64,000 bases of DNA from Bernardetiaceae bacterium (lineage in GTDB: Bacteria; Bacteroidota; Bacteroidia; Cytophagales; Thermoflexibacteraceae): positions 47,482-111,481 of the forward strand of contig JANWVT010000011.1 in assembly GCA_025056255.1 (NCBI GenBank), read 5' to 3'. The notes below the pieces were generated by a model that was not told the DNA's origin, did not search any database, and was given only the letters and a program-made list of their open reading frames with translations. Positions 16,992 to 27,666 of this stretch are shown piece after piece; position 1 is the first letter of the stretch; each line of letters opens with the position of its first letter. The position numbers and the translations under genes were made by a program.

Positions 16992-18269
16992 ATGAAAAGC
17001 AAACAAGAGCGTATCAATCACTTGGTAAGTGATTGGACAAGCAACCCACGTTGGAAAGGCATTGAACGCCCTTACAGTGCCGAGGAAGTAGTTAATTTGC
17101 AGGGTAATTTCACTTTGGAATATACCCTTGCACGCATGGGAGCAGAACGCCTGTGGAACCTGCTGCATACAGAGCCTTACGTAGCCGCCTTAGGAGCGCT
17201 CACAGGTAATCAGGCAATACAACAAGTCCAAGCTGGGCTAAAGGCTATTTACCTCAGCGGTTGGCAAGTGGCAGCAGATGCAAATTTGGCAGGCGAAATG
17301 TATCCCGACCAGAGCCTCTATCCGGCTAACTCGGTGCCAATGGTAGTAAAAAGAATTAACAATGCATTGCTCCGTGCCGACCAAATTGCTGCATTGGAAG
17401 GGAATAATAGTACCTACTGGCTTGCTCCCATTGTAGCAGACGCCGAAGCAGGTTTTGGTGGCAATTTAAACGCCTTTGAACTCATGAAGGCAATGATTGA
17501 AGCCGGTGCCGCCGGTGTTCACTTTGAAGACCAACTCTCCAGTGCTAAAAAATGCGGGCACTTGGGCGGAAAAGTACTAGTGCCTACCCGTGAGGCTATT
17601 GATAAACTTGTAGCAGCTCGACTTGCTGCCGACGTAATGGGAGTGCCCACCTTGCTCATTGCCCGCACGGATGCAGATGCAGCCAACCTGCTCACCAGTG
17701 ATATAGACGAACGAGACCTTCCGTTTATCTACGGCACGCGTACTGTGGAGGGTTTTTACAGAGTGCGAAATGGGTTGGAACAAGCTATTAGCCGCGGATT
17801 GGCTTATGCTCCCTTTGCCGACCTGCTCTGGTGTGAAACTTCTCATCCAGACTTAGGAGAAGCACGCGAATTTGCACAAGCTATCCATGAAAAATATCCT
17901 GACAAAATGTTGGCCTATAACTGCTCACCTTCGTTTAATTGGGCTGCCAAACTCAGCTATGAGGAAATGCTCACTTTCCGTGAAAAAATTGCTGATATGG
18001 GCTACAAATTCCAATTCATTACTTTGGCAGGTTTTCACTCGCTCAACACCAGCATGTTTGAGTTAGCCGATGCTTATTGCAAAAAAGGAATGGCGGGCTA
18101 CTCTGAGCTACAACAAAAAGAATTTGCACTAACCACCAAAGGGTTCCGTGCAGTAAAACACCAAGCCTTTGTAGGAACGGGTTATTTCGATGCTATACAA
18201 AACACAGTTATGAACGGACAAGCTTCCACAGCTGCTCTAAGAGGCTCTACCGAAGAGGCACAATTTTAA
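16992..18269 (+). CDS. aceA: Isocitrate lyase
   Basis: Cleaves isocitrate to glyoxylate and succinate. The 425-residue protein contains the signature [14 protein letters not shown] at about 186-199 with the catalytic Cys, the metal-binding [15 protein letters not shown], and CSPSFNW and TLAGFHSLN further on. A TTG three codons upstream (16983) is possible, but the ATG at 16992 is the usual start. The 121 nt between aceB and aceA lack an exact TAnnTTTG element, so the genes are probably one transcription unit. Length and motifs are normal for the AceA family of bacteria. Confidence 0.97.
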   Translation: MKSKQERINHLVSDWTSNPRWKGIERPYSAEEVVNLQGNFTLEYTLARMGAERLWNLLHTEPYVAALGALTGNQAIQQVQAGLKAIYLSGWQVAADANLAGEMYPDQSLYPANSVPMVVKRINNALLRADQIAALEGNNSTYWLAPIVADAEAGFGGNLNAFELMKAMIEAGAAGVHFEDQLSSAKKCGHLGGKVLVPTREAIDKLVAARLAADVMGVPTLLIARTDADAANLLTSDIDERDLPFIYGTRTVEGFYRVRNGLEQAISRGLAYAPFADLLWCETSHPDLGEAREFAQAIHEKYPDKMLAYNCSPSFNWAAKLSYEEMLTFREKIADMGYKFQFITLAGFHSLNTSMFELADAYCKKGMAGYSELQQKEFALTTKGFRAVKHQAFVGTGYFDAIQNTVMNGQASTAALRGSTEEAQF

Positions 18270-18366
18270 CAGTTGCTACACAAAGCAAACAACAAAGGCT
18301 ATGCGATTACGCATCAACAAATGCCATTGGCAAGCCATTGTTGTTTGTATACAGCTCACAACCAAT

Positions 18367-18392
18367 CGTAGCGCGTGTCTCCACGCGCTACG
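18367..18392. repeat. Hairpin repeat with TCTC loop, copy 1
   Basis: An 11-bp perfect stem, CGTAGCGCGTG with CACGCGCTACG, closed by the loop TCTC and followed by GC. It stands between the convergent ends of aceA and the lipoprotein gene. The second copy at 45012-45037 has the same loop and length but a stem changed at several paired positions. There is no T-run, so it is not a classic terminator, though it may act as one. Confidence 0.65.
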
Positions 18393-18419
18393 GCATAGAA
18401 GCGAGCTTTGCACCAACTA

Positions 18420-19880
18420 TCATCGTTGTAAAATAAACCGGTAGGTTACTACCACCTCCGGATTTCGGTTATCTTTCACACGAAACTCCAAAACATATTC
18501 TAGCATTGTTGGAGCGATGCCGGGTTGCATAGGTGCCACGAAGCGATTAACTGACCGAGGGTCAGATAAATCGAATGGCAAAGGCGTTAAATCTTGTGCG
18601 GTCAGATTGACAAGGCGCTCAGGTCTTTGTGCAGGTCCCCAGAAAATTTGGAAATATTCTAAGGCTCTGTCTTCCAACACTTTGCCAAATATCACCAAGT
18701 CTGCCCCAATGGGCAATGGATTGGGCTGTGTCAAAGATAGATTTACTAATGTACCTCGAATGCGAGCTTCGGATATAACTATTTGGGGAGGCTGGTCTTT
18801 CACAATATTCAGCACAATCCGGAAGGGGTCGGCACGGTTGCCTGCACTATCTGAGGCGAACAAAATTAGTTCGTACACACTGCCAGCAGTAGCAGTAAGG
18901 GGGGGCTGAAAACGCTGATTAGCCAATAGCGTGCCTAATTGCACAGTAGTACCGGTTAGGTTAGCTCGAAAAACGGTATCGCGTGGCGTGGCAATAGAAT
19001 TAAAAGTAATGGCTAATCGTCCTAAGCGTCGGTTATCGGTGATAGTGCCTGAAAGGATGCGGAAAAAGTCGCCTTCAATCAGGGTTACCTCCCGGTTGGC
19101 ACTAATTTGCGGAGCAGTGGATTGTATCCTAATTTGCGGAGGTTCCTCATCGCAGTTGAGCAACAGATTAAAGGTTTGTCTGGCGGTGTTGTTGTTTTGA
19201 TCTATTACAGTGACAATAAGCAAAAAGCGAGAGTTATCGGCTGCATTTGCTGGAATGCGCAAGTCGCGCCCAAAGAGATTATCGAACTGCACCGTTTGAC
19301 TTCCTACTGGACGCGTGAAGCTAATAATGCCAGCTAACTCAGCTCTCACTTCGCGAATAAGAATGTTATCGGAGGCTGAGCCAGTTAGCAGCAGTACCGA
19401 CTGCCGGCACACTAAAAAATTACCTGCTGCATCGCGCGGCAAACCAATCAAGCTAAGTTGCCTAATAATAGGCGGGCGCTCGTCACCGCGTATATTAAAG
19501 CCAATTTGCTGCACTGTTTGGTTTCTGCTCAAATCGAGCAGGCGGATGGTCATTTGGTAATTTCCCAGTTGCACATCGGTAGGAATAACAATGCGCAAGG
19601 TATCGTCAAATCTTCTGCCGCGCAATTTGCGACCAAAAGTAGGCGCCCAAACACGTCCGCTACTGCTTGCTTCGTCCACTCTGCGAATGCTTACAATAGC
19701 CGAGTCTAATTGGTCATTGTCCCCAAAACTCAGGACTACTTTAATGGTATCCTGAATGGCATAACTTGTTTGAACAGGGGTAATAATTTGAATTTCAGGA
19801 TTAAAGCGGTCAATTACCGGAATACAAGCTGCTAAAAATCCGGCAACACACCCTATCAGAGCAATTAATCTTCCCATCAT
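18420..19880 (-). CDS. Secreted lipoprotein with Ig-like repeats, function unknown
   Basis: 486 residues. The signal peptide ends in the lipobox GFLAAC with the acylated Cys at about 19, so the protein is membrane-anchored outside the cytoplasm. The mature part seems to contain four tandem Ig-like beta-sandwich modules of about 110 residues, each with a DNRxL- or DNxxL-type turn followed by an alternating hydrophobic strand pattern (DNDQLDSAIVSI, SDNILIREVRAEL, TDNRRLGRLAITF). I do not recognise the family. It is the last gene of a minus-strand group, 29 nt after the alpha-2-macroglobulin gene, and could be its accessory. Confidence 0.7.
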   Translation of the reverse strand: MMGRLIALIGCVAGFLAACIPVIDRFNPEIQIITPVQTSYAIQDTIKVVLSFGDNDQLDSAIVSIRRVDEASSSGRVWAPTFGRKLRGRRFDDTLRIVIPTDVQLGNYQMTIRLLDLSRNQTVQQIGFNIRGDERPPIIRQLSLIGLPRDAAGNFLVCRQSVLLLTGSASDNILIREVRAELAGIISFTRPVGSQTVQFDNLFGRDLRIPANAADNSRFLLIVTVIDQNNNTARQTFNLLLNCDEEPPQIRIQSTAPQISANREVTLIEGDFFRILSGTITDNRRLGRLAITFNSIATPRDTVFRANLTGTTVQLGTLLANQRFQPPLTATAGSVYELILFASDSAGNRADPFRIVLNIVKDQPPQIVISEARIRGTLVNLSLTQPNPLPIGADLVIFGKVLEDRALEYFQIFWGPAQRPERLVNLTAQDLTPLPFDLSDPRSVNRFVAPMQPGIAPTMLEYVLEFRVKDNRNPEVVVTYRFILQR

Positions 19881-19909
19881 TGCAATAAATCACATCCAAT
19901 TGTAAAAAA

Positions 19910-22900
19910 TTACTGTACAGTAATGGTTTTACTGCCACTGTACGAGTGGTACTCTCCGTTGTACATTGCATCTGCACTCACAGGACCTAAACGGAAGGTT
20001 CCTTTTGTGACGGCACGCACCACATAATAGAACTCTGCTACGTTGGGGGTAGCTGTTGTGAACAAATGGATGCGGTCGTCGCGAATATCAGTATGCTGCG
20101 GGCTGCTTGCTCCTTCTGTCCAAGCCATTTGCGGCAATGAATTGATACGCGGATTTTCAATTTCAAAGCCAGCAGGCAGCAAATCGGAGACTACCACATT
20201 GGGTACAGTTCCGCCATTAGTAGTTTGTAAACTAATTTTTACTACTACCAAGTCATTTTGATTAAACGTATCGCCGCTCAGTCGGTTGCCATTGCGGTCA
20301 AAAAAATCACGACTTACTTTCAAATAGCTATCTTCTTCTGGATAAGCACCATTGCTGTTGAGACCTTCCATTTCCCAAAAATAGTACAATTCGCCACCTT
20401 GTGCCTGAATTTGTATTGTTTTGCCAGCAATGTCTTTTCCACTTAGGGTTAGCGGTGTGCCTTTAAAGTCAGCTATTTTTTTACCATTGGCGCTGATGAC
20501 AGCTGTTGCATTAGACTCACTTGCTTTGCGCGCTAATTTGCCCAAGGCAAGCAACGAGAATGCTGCCTCTTGTGTGTTGATGTATTTTGCCTGTTTGAGT
20601 TGTTGCGAAAGTTGACGCGCCATGACAGGTATTTGTGCGTTTTGCGGGTCAGCTTCAATAAGCGCATTGAGAGCAATAGATTGGTCGCGCAAGTACGAGT
20701 AAAAACTGCCATCCAAAGCCGATACAGCGCGCTCGCCAACAAATTGACTAGGCAACAATTTCCGATAAGAAGCCATATCTCCTGTTAGCAAGTAGGCAGT
20801 TGCCAATAAATAACGACTGTCTAACGAAAGCGCATCGGTGCGGTTTTTGTAGTAATTCATAGTAGCCATATCGGCTTTTCCCAAAAGGGCTAACACATAT
20901 AGCGAATAAGGAATCTCCCGTGGAGTTATTTTCACCTTTTTGCGTTGGTTAGCAGCATCATAGTACTCGTAATCTACCGTGCTTTTTTTGCGAGCCTTAT
21001 TGCTAACGTAGTTGGTTAATGCATTGAGCATTTTAGCATCTACCTCATAGCCGGCTTTTTGGGCTTCGGTGAGGAAATGTAAAGCATAGATGCTTCCCCA
21101 CCAACTTTCATCGGTGCCACCTGGCCAATAGGCAAGTCCGCCTGAATACAACTGCATACCTTGCAAACGACGAATAGCTTCTTGTACGTTTAACACACTT
21201 GTTCCAACAGACATTAAGTTGCTCTTAGGAGCGGGTATTAATTCGGCGAGGTAGAGTTGTGGAAACGCTGTAGAAATTGTTTGCTCTACGCAGCCATAAG
21301 GATATTGCAATAGATAGTTTAACTCTTTTCCCAGTTCTACTGCGGGTGAACGGCTAACGGTTAGGCGCGCCTCTACTGAATTTACCAGATAGTCTCGCAG
21401 CAGGTCAATAGCGTGCTGCTTGCCACTTTCTACTCGCCCTGCACCACTGGTTTTCAGCAAAGAGACTGGTGGACGCACAGTAATATCAATGGTTTGTACA
21501 AATTTTTCGCCCAAGGCGTTTACTTCTACCTTCACTTGCGCCTCGCCAATCTGCGGCTTGGCTTTCAATCGGAAAGTGGCGCGATTTTCGCCATTGGCAC
21601 TTACAGTAACTGCTTGCGAAGGTTCGCCAATCAGCTCCAATGCGCCCGTAACACTGATGCGGGTTTGTGCTTGGGCATTATTGGCTGTGGTATTTGCCAA
21701 CATCACTGGCACTTCTATTTCATCGTTGGGGCTTAGGAACCGAGGCAATGCCGTACTAATAACCACAGGGTCTGCAACAGTCATAGAAGCGCTTGCTGAG
21801 CCAAACGTATTGTCTTTAACAGCTACGGCCATAATGCGCAGCTCGCCACTAAACGCAGCAGGAATCTCAACTGTATAGCGTGCTTCTCCGTTGCTGTTAG
21901 TGCGCAAAGTGCCACTCCAAAACGAAACTGGTTTCACTCTTTTATTTGCCAAGGGATTGAGGCGCTTACCCAAGTCGTAGTAGTCAGCGCCATAGTTGCG
22001 CTGCATTCCCCTTAGTTCGGGAAACAGCCGAGGGTATAGGTTGTAGCTGCTGACCTGCAAGGCACGTTTTTGGAAGAAGAAACGGTGTGGGTCGGGTGAC
22101 TGATAGTTTTTAAGTAACAAAATACCTTCATCTACCACCGCCAAGGTTACTTCTATATCAGCCTGTTTGCGGTTGGTTTGTACCACAATTTCCTGCTTAG
22201 TATTAGCACGAGACTTTGTGGCAGCTTTTATTTTTACTTCTAACTTGCTATTTGCATCTTCCACAGTAAGATCTTGATAGCCATGTGCTGTTGTTAGAGG
22301 TATTGCACTGTTGTCGTAAGGCTTGATAAGCGTTGCAGCTACATATACATTAGGCAAATACTCTTTCTTGATGGGTAGCGTAAGCGAGCCGCTGCGTCCA
22401 TCTGTTTCTACAAAGAACAGATCTAATACACGGTTTCGCTCAATGGTTACCCACATACGTCCTTTAAAAGGAGTTTTGAACAAGAGCTTAGCTTGCTCCC
22501 CTACTCGATAGCTTGTTTTATCGGTTTCTATTTGCACTGACCCTTCTCGGTTGATTTCAAATGAGGTGGCTGTGGAAGTGCCAAAAGAATAAGCGTAAAA
22601 CTGTTGCGCTGTATAGGTTGCCATATTGCTAGCAGCAGGAGCTACGCGAATCTGATACTCGCCCGCCTCGGTTGGTACAAAGGGGTAAAATGTAGACGTG
22701 CCTGATAGCAAGATAATTTCATCTTTTAAAACAATTTCTTTTTTGCGTGATACGTAGCGATAGTACTGTGAATACTCTTCGCGTTCCAATACGTTTTGCC
22801 ACTGGTATTGTACAATCACTACGCGTGCCTGTGCGCTATTTTGTATTTCACCTTTATGATTAACAGCTACTAATGGGATATGAACAGGTTGGCGAACATC

Positions 22901-25339
22901 TACATAGCGCATAAAATTTTTAATACCGAACAAAACTGGTTGGGTCACAACCTCGAAGGTCGTTTGTCTGTTGACCGCCCTGCCTGTTTCGTCAAAAACG
23001 GTAGCATAAATTTTGCCTTCCAAAATACCTAAGTTTTTGTATTCAGGCGAGATGCGAAAATTAGCGTACAACTTACCCTCCTCATCGGTAAAACCTTCTG
23101 TACGGCTTTGTTCAAAATACACATCTGTGCGCCCACTAAGCGAAAAGTTATAGTCTGGCAACTGTTTGACTGTAAAAACCTTGCGAGTGAGTGACATTTC
23201 TACTTCATACTTCCGATTGCGAGCAGGCGGACCAAAAAGGTTTAGTGCTTGTGCACTAAAGTTTACCGACTCGCCCACATTAACAATTGGCTTATTTACG
23301 TTAGTACTTACTTTTATGCGGTCGGGAACAAATTCTTCTACATTGATACTTCGCGTTTGCAGCAATATATCATTGCCGCTAAACAAATCTATTGTATAGG
23401 TGCCAGTGATGCTGTTAGCAGGAATCTGTATAGCTGTTTCATAACAACCTTGTCCGTTGAGCATTCCGCGTTTGCTGATAAATTCTTTCCCATTGGGTAA
23501 CAGCACGCGCATTTTAACAGGGATATTTTTAGCTGGATTCCATTGGGCATCGCGAACTACGGCTTTCAGATACACCGTTTCGTTAGGACGATACAAGTCG
23601 CGGTCGCCATATAGAAAGGCTTGTAAGCCCGCACTGTTTTCATGCACTCCGCCAACCTCGTAGTGCGAAGTGGCTATTTGGGTTTGTTTAAAGTGCAGGT
23701 AGGTAAAGTCTTCTTCTTTGTTGGCAAAAATCATAGCAACCTCAAACCCGGGAGCTTTGGTTTTCAAATCTGTGAATCGGGCAATGCCGTTTGCATCTGT
23801 GGATTGAGTAGCAATTTCCTGATTATTCGAGCTCACTAAGGTCAGTTCCACGCCAGCAAGCGGAGTGGATTGCATGATGGCGTTTGCCCATACAATCACT
23901 TCATCATCAGTAGCTTTGGCTACCAAGCCAATATCGGATAATGAAACTAATTTGTTGGCACGCAGCCACTGGTCTTCTACCGATTGCACTTCTACCACAT
24001 ATACCCCTTTGAACGGTTTGTTATCGGACAAATTTTCCAGACTAATAAGTTGCTCGGCACCCACCTTAGGTAGTTTGCGTGTTTCGTATTCCTGTTCAAA
24101 AATCAAGTCACCGTAGTTAGTAAAATCGCCATAGAAGTAGCTTTCATTATCGTCGTAGTAGTTTGTATAATCATTTTGGTAAAATGCGCCAGCTTCTCGC
24201 AAATAATTCAGCAGGTTGTTTTTGTAAACTTTGAATATTTTCACTACTACTCGTGGTACATTGGTAATGCGAACACCTATGTTGCGGCGTCCTTGGGTGG
24301 TTAGGTAGATGGCATTTTTAGCTGAAAAGCGAATACCTGCCTGAAGTTGTCCAAATACGATAGACTGCTCTGTATCTGCTTTGAGCATACCACCAAAAAT
24401 TCCTTTCAGTGCTTTGCTGATGGTGAGCCTGTAGCTGCGCTCTACAGAGAAATTACCTGTAATCAGAAAACCATCATCTAAAAGTTCTACTGAATAGGCA
24501 ACATTAGGGCTGATACTAATAGCATTCCTGAGCTCATCAGGCTTCATACCAACTGTCTGATTGGTATACACATAAACATAGCCTTGTTCCCCATCATACT
24601 CGGTTTCTGTTTGCAAAATTTTAAAATCGCTTCGGTCGGGAATAACCTCAGAAAAAGCTATGCTCTCTGCCTTATAATCGCTGCCCTCAGGGCTCAATCC
24701 TGCCTCAATGGCAACATTAATTGGCTGATTATCAGCTTTCTGAGCTCCCATTACTGTTATCACAACAGTAGAAGCAGCCGTTTCTGTGGTTTGCAATTTG
24801 TGGCTTGCCGCCGAGCCACTAATTTGTACATGAGTGTTTGTGCCTACTTTTTCAGAACGAACTGGGTAGTTAAACTGCATGCGCACGCGCAACTCAGGCT
24901 GATTCTGGGTATTTATCGCCCAAAAAACATCGTGCTCTTGTAGTTTCAGATACGGAGTGTGAAAATGAAATACATGCTCTTCTCCTAATTGAAATGCTTC
25001 GGTTGTATGTAAAGAAATTTTATCGGTGATGGTGGCAGTATAATCAGTAGCAGGACGAAAACCCGATTCGGGAGAGAAAATTAATTCATTACGCGCGTTC
25101 CATTTATACTTACCTTTTACCTCAGGTGAAATTTTTAGATAAGGCGTTTCTACCCATTGTCCAATTAGCGAATCAGGAACAATTTCTTCATTGAATTGGA
25201 TAATTAAATTTTGTTGCAAGGCAATTTCATCACCAAAATTTTTATGGGAAATGGTTAACGCATTTTTTCCGAATTTACCGCAAGCAATAACAAGGGGGAC
25301 AAGCAACAGTATCAGACGAATTGTTGAAGAGGTATTCAT
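19910..25339 (-). CDS. Alpha-2-macroglobulin-family lipoprotein with thioester motif
   Basis: A 1809-residue protein resembling bacterial A2M (YfhM type), which traps proteases in the periplasm. The ATG at 25339 gives a signal peptide with lipobox LVIAC; the frame is open to 25426, but that start precedes the signal by 29 residues. Order: N-terminal Ig-like domain (about 30-150), MG-type domains with LYRPNETVYLKAVVRD at about 580, A2M core FWSGTLRTNSNGEARY at about 1140, thioester motif GCVEQ at about 1350 within an alpha/alpha barrel, and a C-terminal DLLPAGFEIENPR domain. The Cys-x-x-Gln thioester is intact, so covalent capture is plausible. Neighbours are a TPR histidine kinase upstream and an Ig-like lipoprotein downstream. 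PBP1C, its usual proteobacterial partner, is 26 kb away. Confidence 0.92.
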   Translation of the reverse strand: MNTSSTIRLILLLVPLVIACGKFGKNALTISHKNFGDEIALQQNLIIQFNEEIVPDSLIGQWVETPYLKISPEVKGKYKWNARNELIFSPESGFRPATDYTATITDKISLHTTEAFQLGEEHVFHFHTPYLKLQEHDVFWAINTQNQPELRVRMQFNYPVRSEKVGTNTHVQISGSAASHKLQTTETAASTVVITVMGAQKADNQPINVAIEAGLSPEGSDYKAESIAFSEVIPDRSDFKILQTETEYDGEQGYVYVYTNQTVGMKPDELRNAISISPNVAYSVELLDDGFLITGNFSVERSYRLTISKALKGIFGGMLKADTEQSIVFGQLQAGIRFSAKNAIYLTTQGRRNIGVRITNVPRVVVKIFKVYKNNLLNYLREAGAFYQNDYTNYYDDNESYFYGDFTNYGDLIFEQEYETRKLPKVGAEQLISLENLSDNKPFKGVYVVEVQSVEDQWLRANKLVSLSDIGLVAKATDDEVIVWANAIMQSTPLAGVELTLVSSNNQEIATQSTDANGIARFTDLKTKAPGFEVAMIFANKEEDFTYLHFKQTQIATSHYEVGGVHENSAGLQAFLYGDRDLYRPNETVYLKAVVRDAQWNPAKNIPVKMRVLLPNGKEFISKRGMLNGQGCYETAIQIPANSITGTYTIDLFSGNDILLQTRSINVEEFVPDRIKVSTNVNKPIVNVGESVNFSAQALNLFGPPARNRKYEVEMSLTRKVFTVKQLPDYNFSLSGRTDVYFEQSRTEGFTDEEGKLYANFRISPEYKNLGILEGKIYATVFDETGRAVNRQTTFEVVTQPVLFGIKNFMRYVDVRQPVHIPLVAVNHKGEIQNSAQARVVIVQYQWQNVLEREEYSQYYRYVSRKKEIVLKDEIILLSGTSTFYPFVPTEAGEYQIRVAPAASNMATYTAQQFYAYSFGTSTATSFEINREGSVQIETDKTSYRVGEQAKLLFKTPFKGRMWVTIERNRVLDLFFVETDGRSGSLTLPIKKEYLPNVYVAATLIKPYDNSAIPLTTAHGYQDLTVEDANSKLEVKIKAATKSRANTKQEIVVQTNRKQADIEVTLAVVDEGILLLKNYQSPDPHRFFFQKRALQVSSYNLYPRLFPELRGMQRNYGADYYDLGKRLNPLANKRVKPVSFWSGTLRTNSNGEARYTVEIPAAFSGELRIMAVAVKDNTFGSASASMTVADPVVISTALPRFLSPNDEIEVPVMLANTTANNAQAQTRISVTGALELIGEPSQAVTVSANGENRATFRLKAKPQIGEAQVKVEVNALGEKFVQTIDITVRPPVSLLKTSGAGRVESGKQHAIDLLRDYLVNSVEARLTVSRSPAVELGKELNYLLQYPYGCVEQTISTAFPQLYLAELIPAPKSNLMSVGTSVLNVQEAIRRLQGMQLYSGGLAYWPGGTDESWWGSIYALHFLTEAQKAGYEVDAKMLNALTNYVSNKARKKSTVDYEYYDAANQRKKVKITPREIPYSLYVLALLGKADMATMNYYKNRTDALSLDSRYLLATAYLLTGDMASYRKLLPSQFVGERAVSALDGSFYSYLRDQSIALNALIEADPQNAQIPVMARQLSQQLKQAKYINTQEAAFSLLALGKLARKASESNATAVISANGKKIADFKGTPLTLSGKDIAGKTIQIQAQGGELYYFWEMEGLNSNGAYPEEDSYLKVSRDFFDRNGNRLSGDTFNQNDLVVVKISLQTTNGGTVPNVVVSDLLPAGFEIENPRINSLPQMAWTEGASSPQHTDIRDDRIHLFTTATPNVAEFYYVVRAVTKGTFRLGPVSADAMYNGEYHSYSGSKTITVQ

Positions 25340-25422
25340 AAAAATGGTTTGTTTAGCCAAATAAACAAAAGCAGGTAAGGGTGCATTTGACTTGTCCAAA
25401 TACGAAAAAAAATGCCACAAAA

Positions 25423-27651
25423 TCAATTTTTAGCAGCAGTAGGTACGGGAAATTGCATGTGGAAAATAGTGCCGCCTTCTGGATTGGGGGTTGCCCAAAT
25501 GCGCCCGCTGTGTTTCTCCATGAACTCTGCACAAATGCTCAGCGCAATACCTGCACCGCGTTCGCCCATAGTGCCCACTTTTGATACAGGTAAGGTAAAT
25601 ATTTTTTGCACTTCCTCCTCGGTTAGCCCAATTCCATTGTCCTTTACTTGAATAGTTACGTGATAGTCCATTTTTTCGGCAGTTAAAACAATTTTTTTGT
25701 TTGGGAAGGTAAATTTAATGGCATTAGAAATAACATTGCGCAAAATAAATTCGAGCATGTTTTTATCGGCAAACAGCACAACATCCGAAGGAATCTGGTT
25801 GATAATAGTAATATTTTTAGAGTCGGCTTGTGGCTTAAACAACTCTACTACTTTTCGAGTAATGCCTATGAGCGGCAGATGAACTGGTTCAAAAGCAAAA
25901 GTGCCGGTTTGCAAACGTGCCCAATCTAACAGGTTGTTTAACAATTGATAAACATTAGACAATGCTTTGCCAATTTGTTGCAAAGCGCTTTGGGTATCTT
26001 CCTCCCGCAAACTGATTTGGCGACTTTCCAATAGTTGGAGCATAGACGAAAGCCCCGCAAGCGGGCTGCGGATGTCGTGTGTAACAATGGAAAACAGCTT
26101 GTCTTTAGTACTAATTAACTCTTCAAGCTGTTTCTTTTGCTCTTCTAAGATGCGATTTTGGCGTGAAATAAGCTCATTCTGTTGCTCTAAGCGCTCTTTG
26201 TCTTTTAAGCGGGCTTTCAATAACCAAGCTACAACAATAGTTACTACCACTGCTAAGGCAGCAATGAAAAGAGAAAAATTGCGCTGAATTTTTGCTTTTT
26301 CTTGCTGGCGTTGGATTTGCATTTCTTTGTTTTTAGATGCAAGTTGCTGCAGTTCTTGCTTGCGTCGGTCTAATTCTTCCTGCAACAACACTACTTCTAC
26401 TGCTTTCAAATGCTTTTCAAGCGAGTCTTTTCCTGTGCGATATAGCTTATAATATTTAAAAAAATTGCGTGCATCGTTCATCAATAAATAGGTTTCTGCT
26501 AACGACTCATAACCAGCAACTACCAAAGGTTGGTGCCCTGCTGCAATGGCAATATTTATACCGCGTTGGTGTGCTTGCAACGATTCTTGATATTTCCCAA
26601 AGGCAGCCAAACATTTTGCTTGTTCGCTGTATGCAGCGCTCATATTGTAGCGGTCGTTTACTTTGGAAAATGCTTCCAGCGCTCGGTCGAGATAAACATA
26701 AGCCTTTTCAGGACGCTTTTCAGCTAAGCACACTTTTCCCAGTAACAAATGAGTAATGGCTATTTCTCGAAGAGGTGCTTGCACAGCTTTTTTTATTTCA
26801 AGTGCTGCCAGCAAATTATTCATGGCCGCTTTGTAATTACCTTCGTGTAAATAAACATTACCAATATGGGTAAGCATAATGGCAACGCCTCGCTTATTAT
26901 GATTTCTTTGATTAATTTGCAAAGCACTGTTAAAATATTCCATTGCCTTGCGCAAATTATTTTGCAGAAGATAGAACTCGCCTAAGGTAGTAAAAGAGCG
27001 TGCCGTCATTTCGCCGGTGGGGTCTATTCGCTGGCGGATTTCTAACGCACTGCGCGCATATTCTATGGCAGTAACATAAGCACCTTGTTTGCTGTAAATA
27101 TAGCTGAGTGTGTTCAAAAAATTAGCTCTATGCGCATTGGCTTGGGGATAGGTTCTAATTACATCAATAGCATTTTGAAGGTAACTTATAGCTGGTTCAT
27201 ATTGCAATTCTAGGTAGAGTGCTACGCCCATTTTGCCTTTTGCAATACCTGTGTACATTGTATCGCCAGCAACATTGGCAAGCATGTAGGCTTGTTGAAA
27301 CAATGAGAAAGCATCTTGCGGTTTAGATTGTGCAAGATAGCACTCTCCCATTTGCAATATAGCCATTATTTTTAACTTTTTTTGATTATTTTTTTCTGCT
27401 AAATCATAGGCGCGAATAGCATACTGATAAGCCTGTTGGGGATTGATGGCTTGATAAAGCAAGGAAAGTTGAATGTAAACATTTGTATTGTCAACTGGGT
27501 CTGGCTTGCTGAGTAGTTTCTTCAAGCTATCAATCTGAGCTGTTAAGCTTTGCCCCTGTACAGACACACCCACACAAAGCAGCGCCACTCCTATGAAGTA
27601 TCTGATTGTTTGGCTAATAAGTTGATTGCAAGACAATTGCGCTGCCAACAT
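25423..27651 (-). CDS. TPR-repeat sensor histidine kinase
   Basis: 742 residues. A signal peptide (ending near VSVQGQS, residue 34) precedes about eight TPR repeats (to about residue 400) located outside the inner membrane. One membrane helix (NFSLFIAALAVVVTIVVAWLL, about 462-482) and a coiled coil lead to the kinase. The phospho-acceptor His lies in FSIVTHDIRSPLAGL at about 522; the ATPase domain has the N-box NVISNAIKFTF, G1 VKDNGIGL and G2 GERGAGIAL. No receiver domain or response-regulator gene is attached. It begins 15 nt after the PAP2 gene and ends 83 nt before the alpha-2-macroglobulin start, so it may sense or control cell-envelope stress. The input ligand is unknown. Confidence 0.9.
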   Translation of the reverse strand: MLAAQLSCNQLISQTIRYFIGVALLCVGVSVQGQSLTAQIDSLKKLLSKPDPVDNTNVYIQLSLLYQAINPQQAYQYAIRAYDLAEKNNQKKLKIMAILQMGECYLAQSKPQDAFSLFQQAYMLANVAGDTMYTGIAKGKMGVALYLELQYEPAISYLQNAIDVIRTYPQANAHRANFLNTLSYIYSKQGAYVTAIEYARSALEIRQRIDPTGEMTARSFTTLGEFYLLQNNLRKAMEYFNSALQINQRNHNKRGVAIMLTHIGNVYLHEGNYKAAMNNLLAALEIKKAVQAPLREIAITHLLLGKVCLAEKRPEKAYVYLDRALEAFSKVNDRYNMSAAYSEQAKCLAAFGKYQESLQAHQRGINIAIAAGHQPLVVAGYESLAETYLLMNDARNFFKYYKLYRTGKDSLEKHLKAVEVVLLQEELDRRKQELQQLASKNKEMQIQRQQEKAKIQRNFSLFIAALAVVVTIVVAWLLKARLKDKERLEQQNELISRQNRILEEQKKQLEELISTKDKLFSIVTHDIRSPLAGLSSMLQLLESRQISLREEDTQSALQQIGKALSNVYQLLNNLLDWARLQTGTFAFEPVHLPLIGITRKVVELFKPQADSKNITIINQIPSDVVLFADKNMLEFILRNVISNAIKFTFPNKKIVLTAEKMDYHVTIQVKDNGIGLTEEEVQKIFTLPVSKVGTMGERGAGIALSICAEFMEKHSGRIWATPNPEGGTIFHMQFPVPTAAKN

Positions 27652-27666
27652 AAAAAAAAGGCTATT

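Noticed and set aside
21420..21878. 152-codon open frame on the plus strand inside the A2M gene
   Set aside because: Lies completely opposite the A2M core; Ser/Thr/Ala-rich with no recognisable domain.
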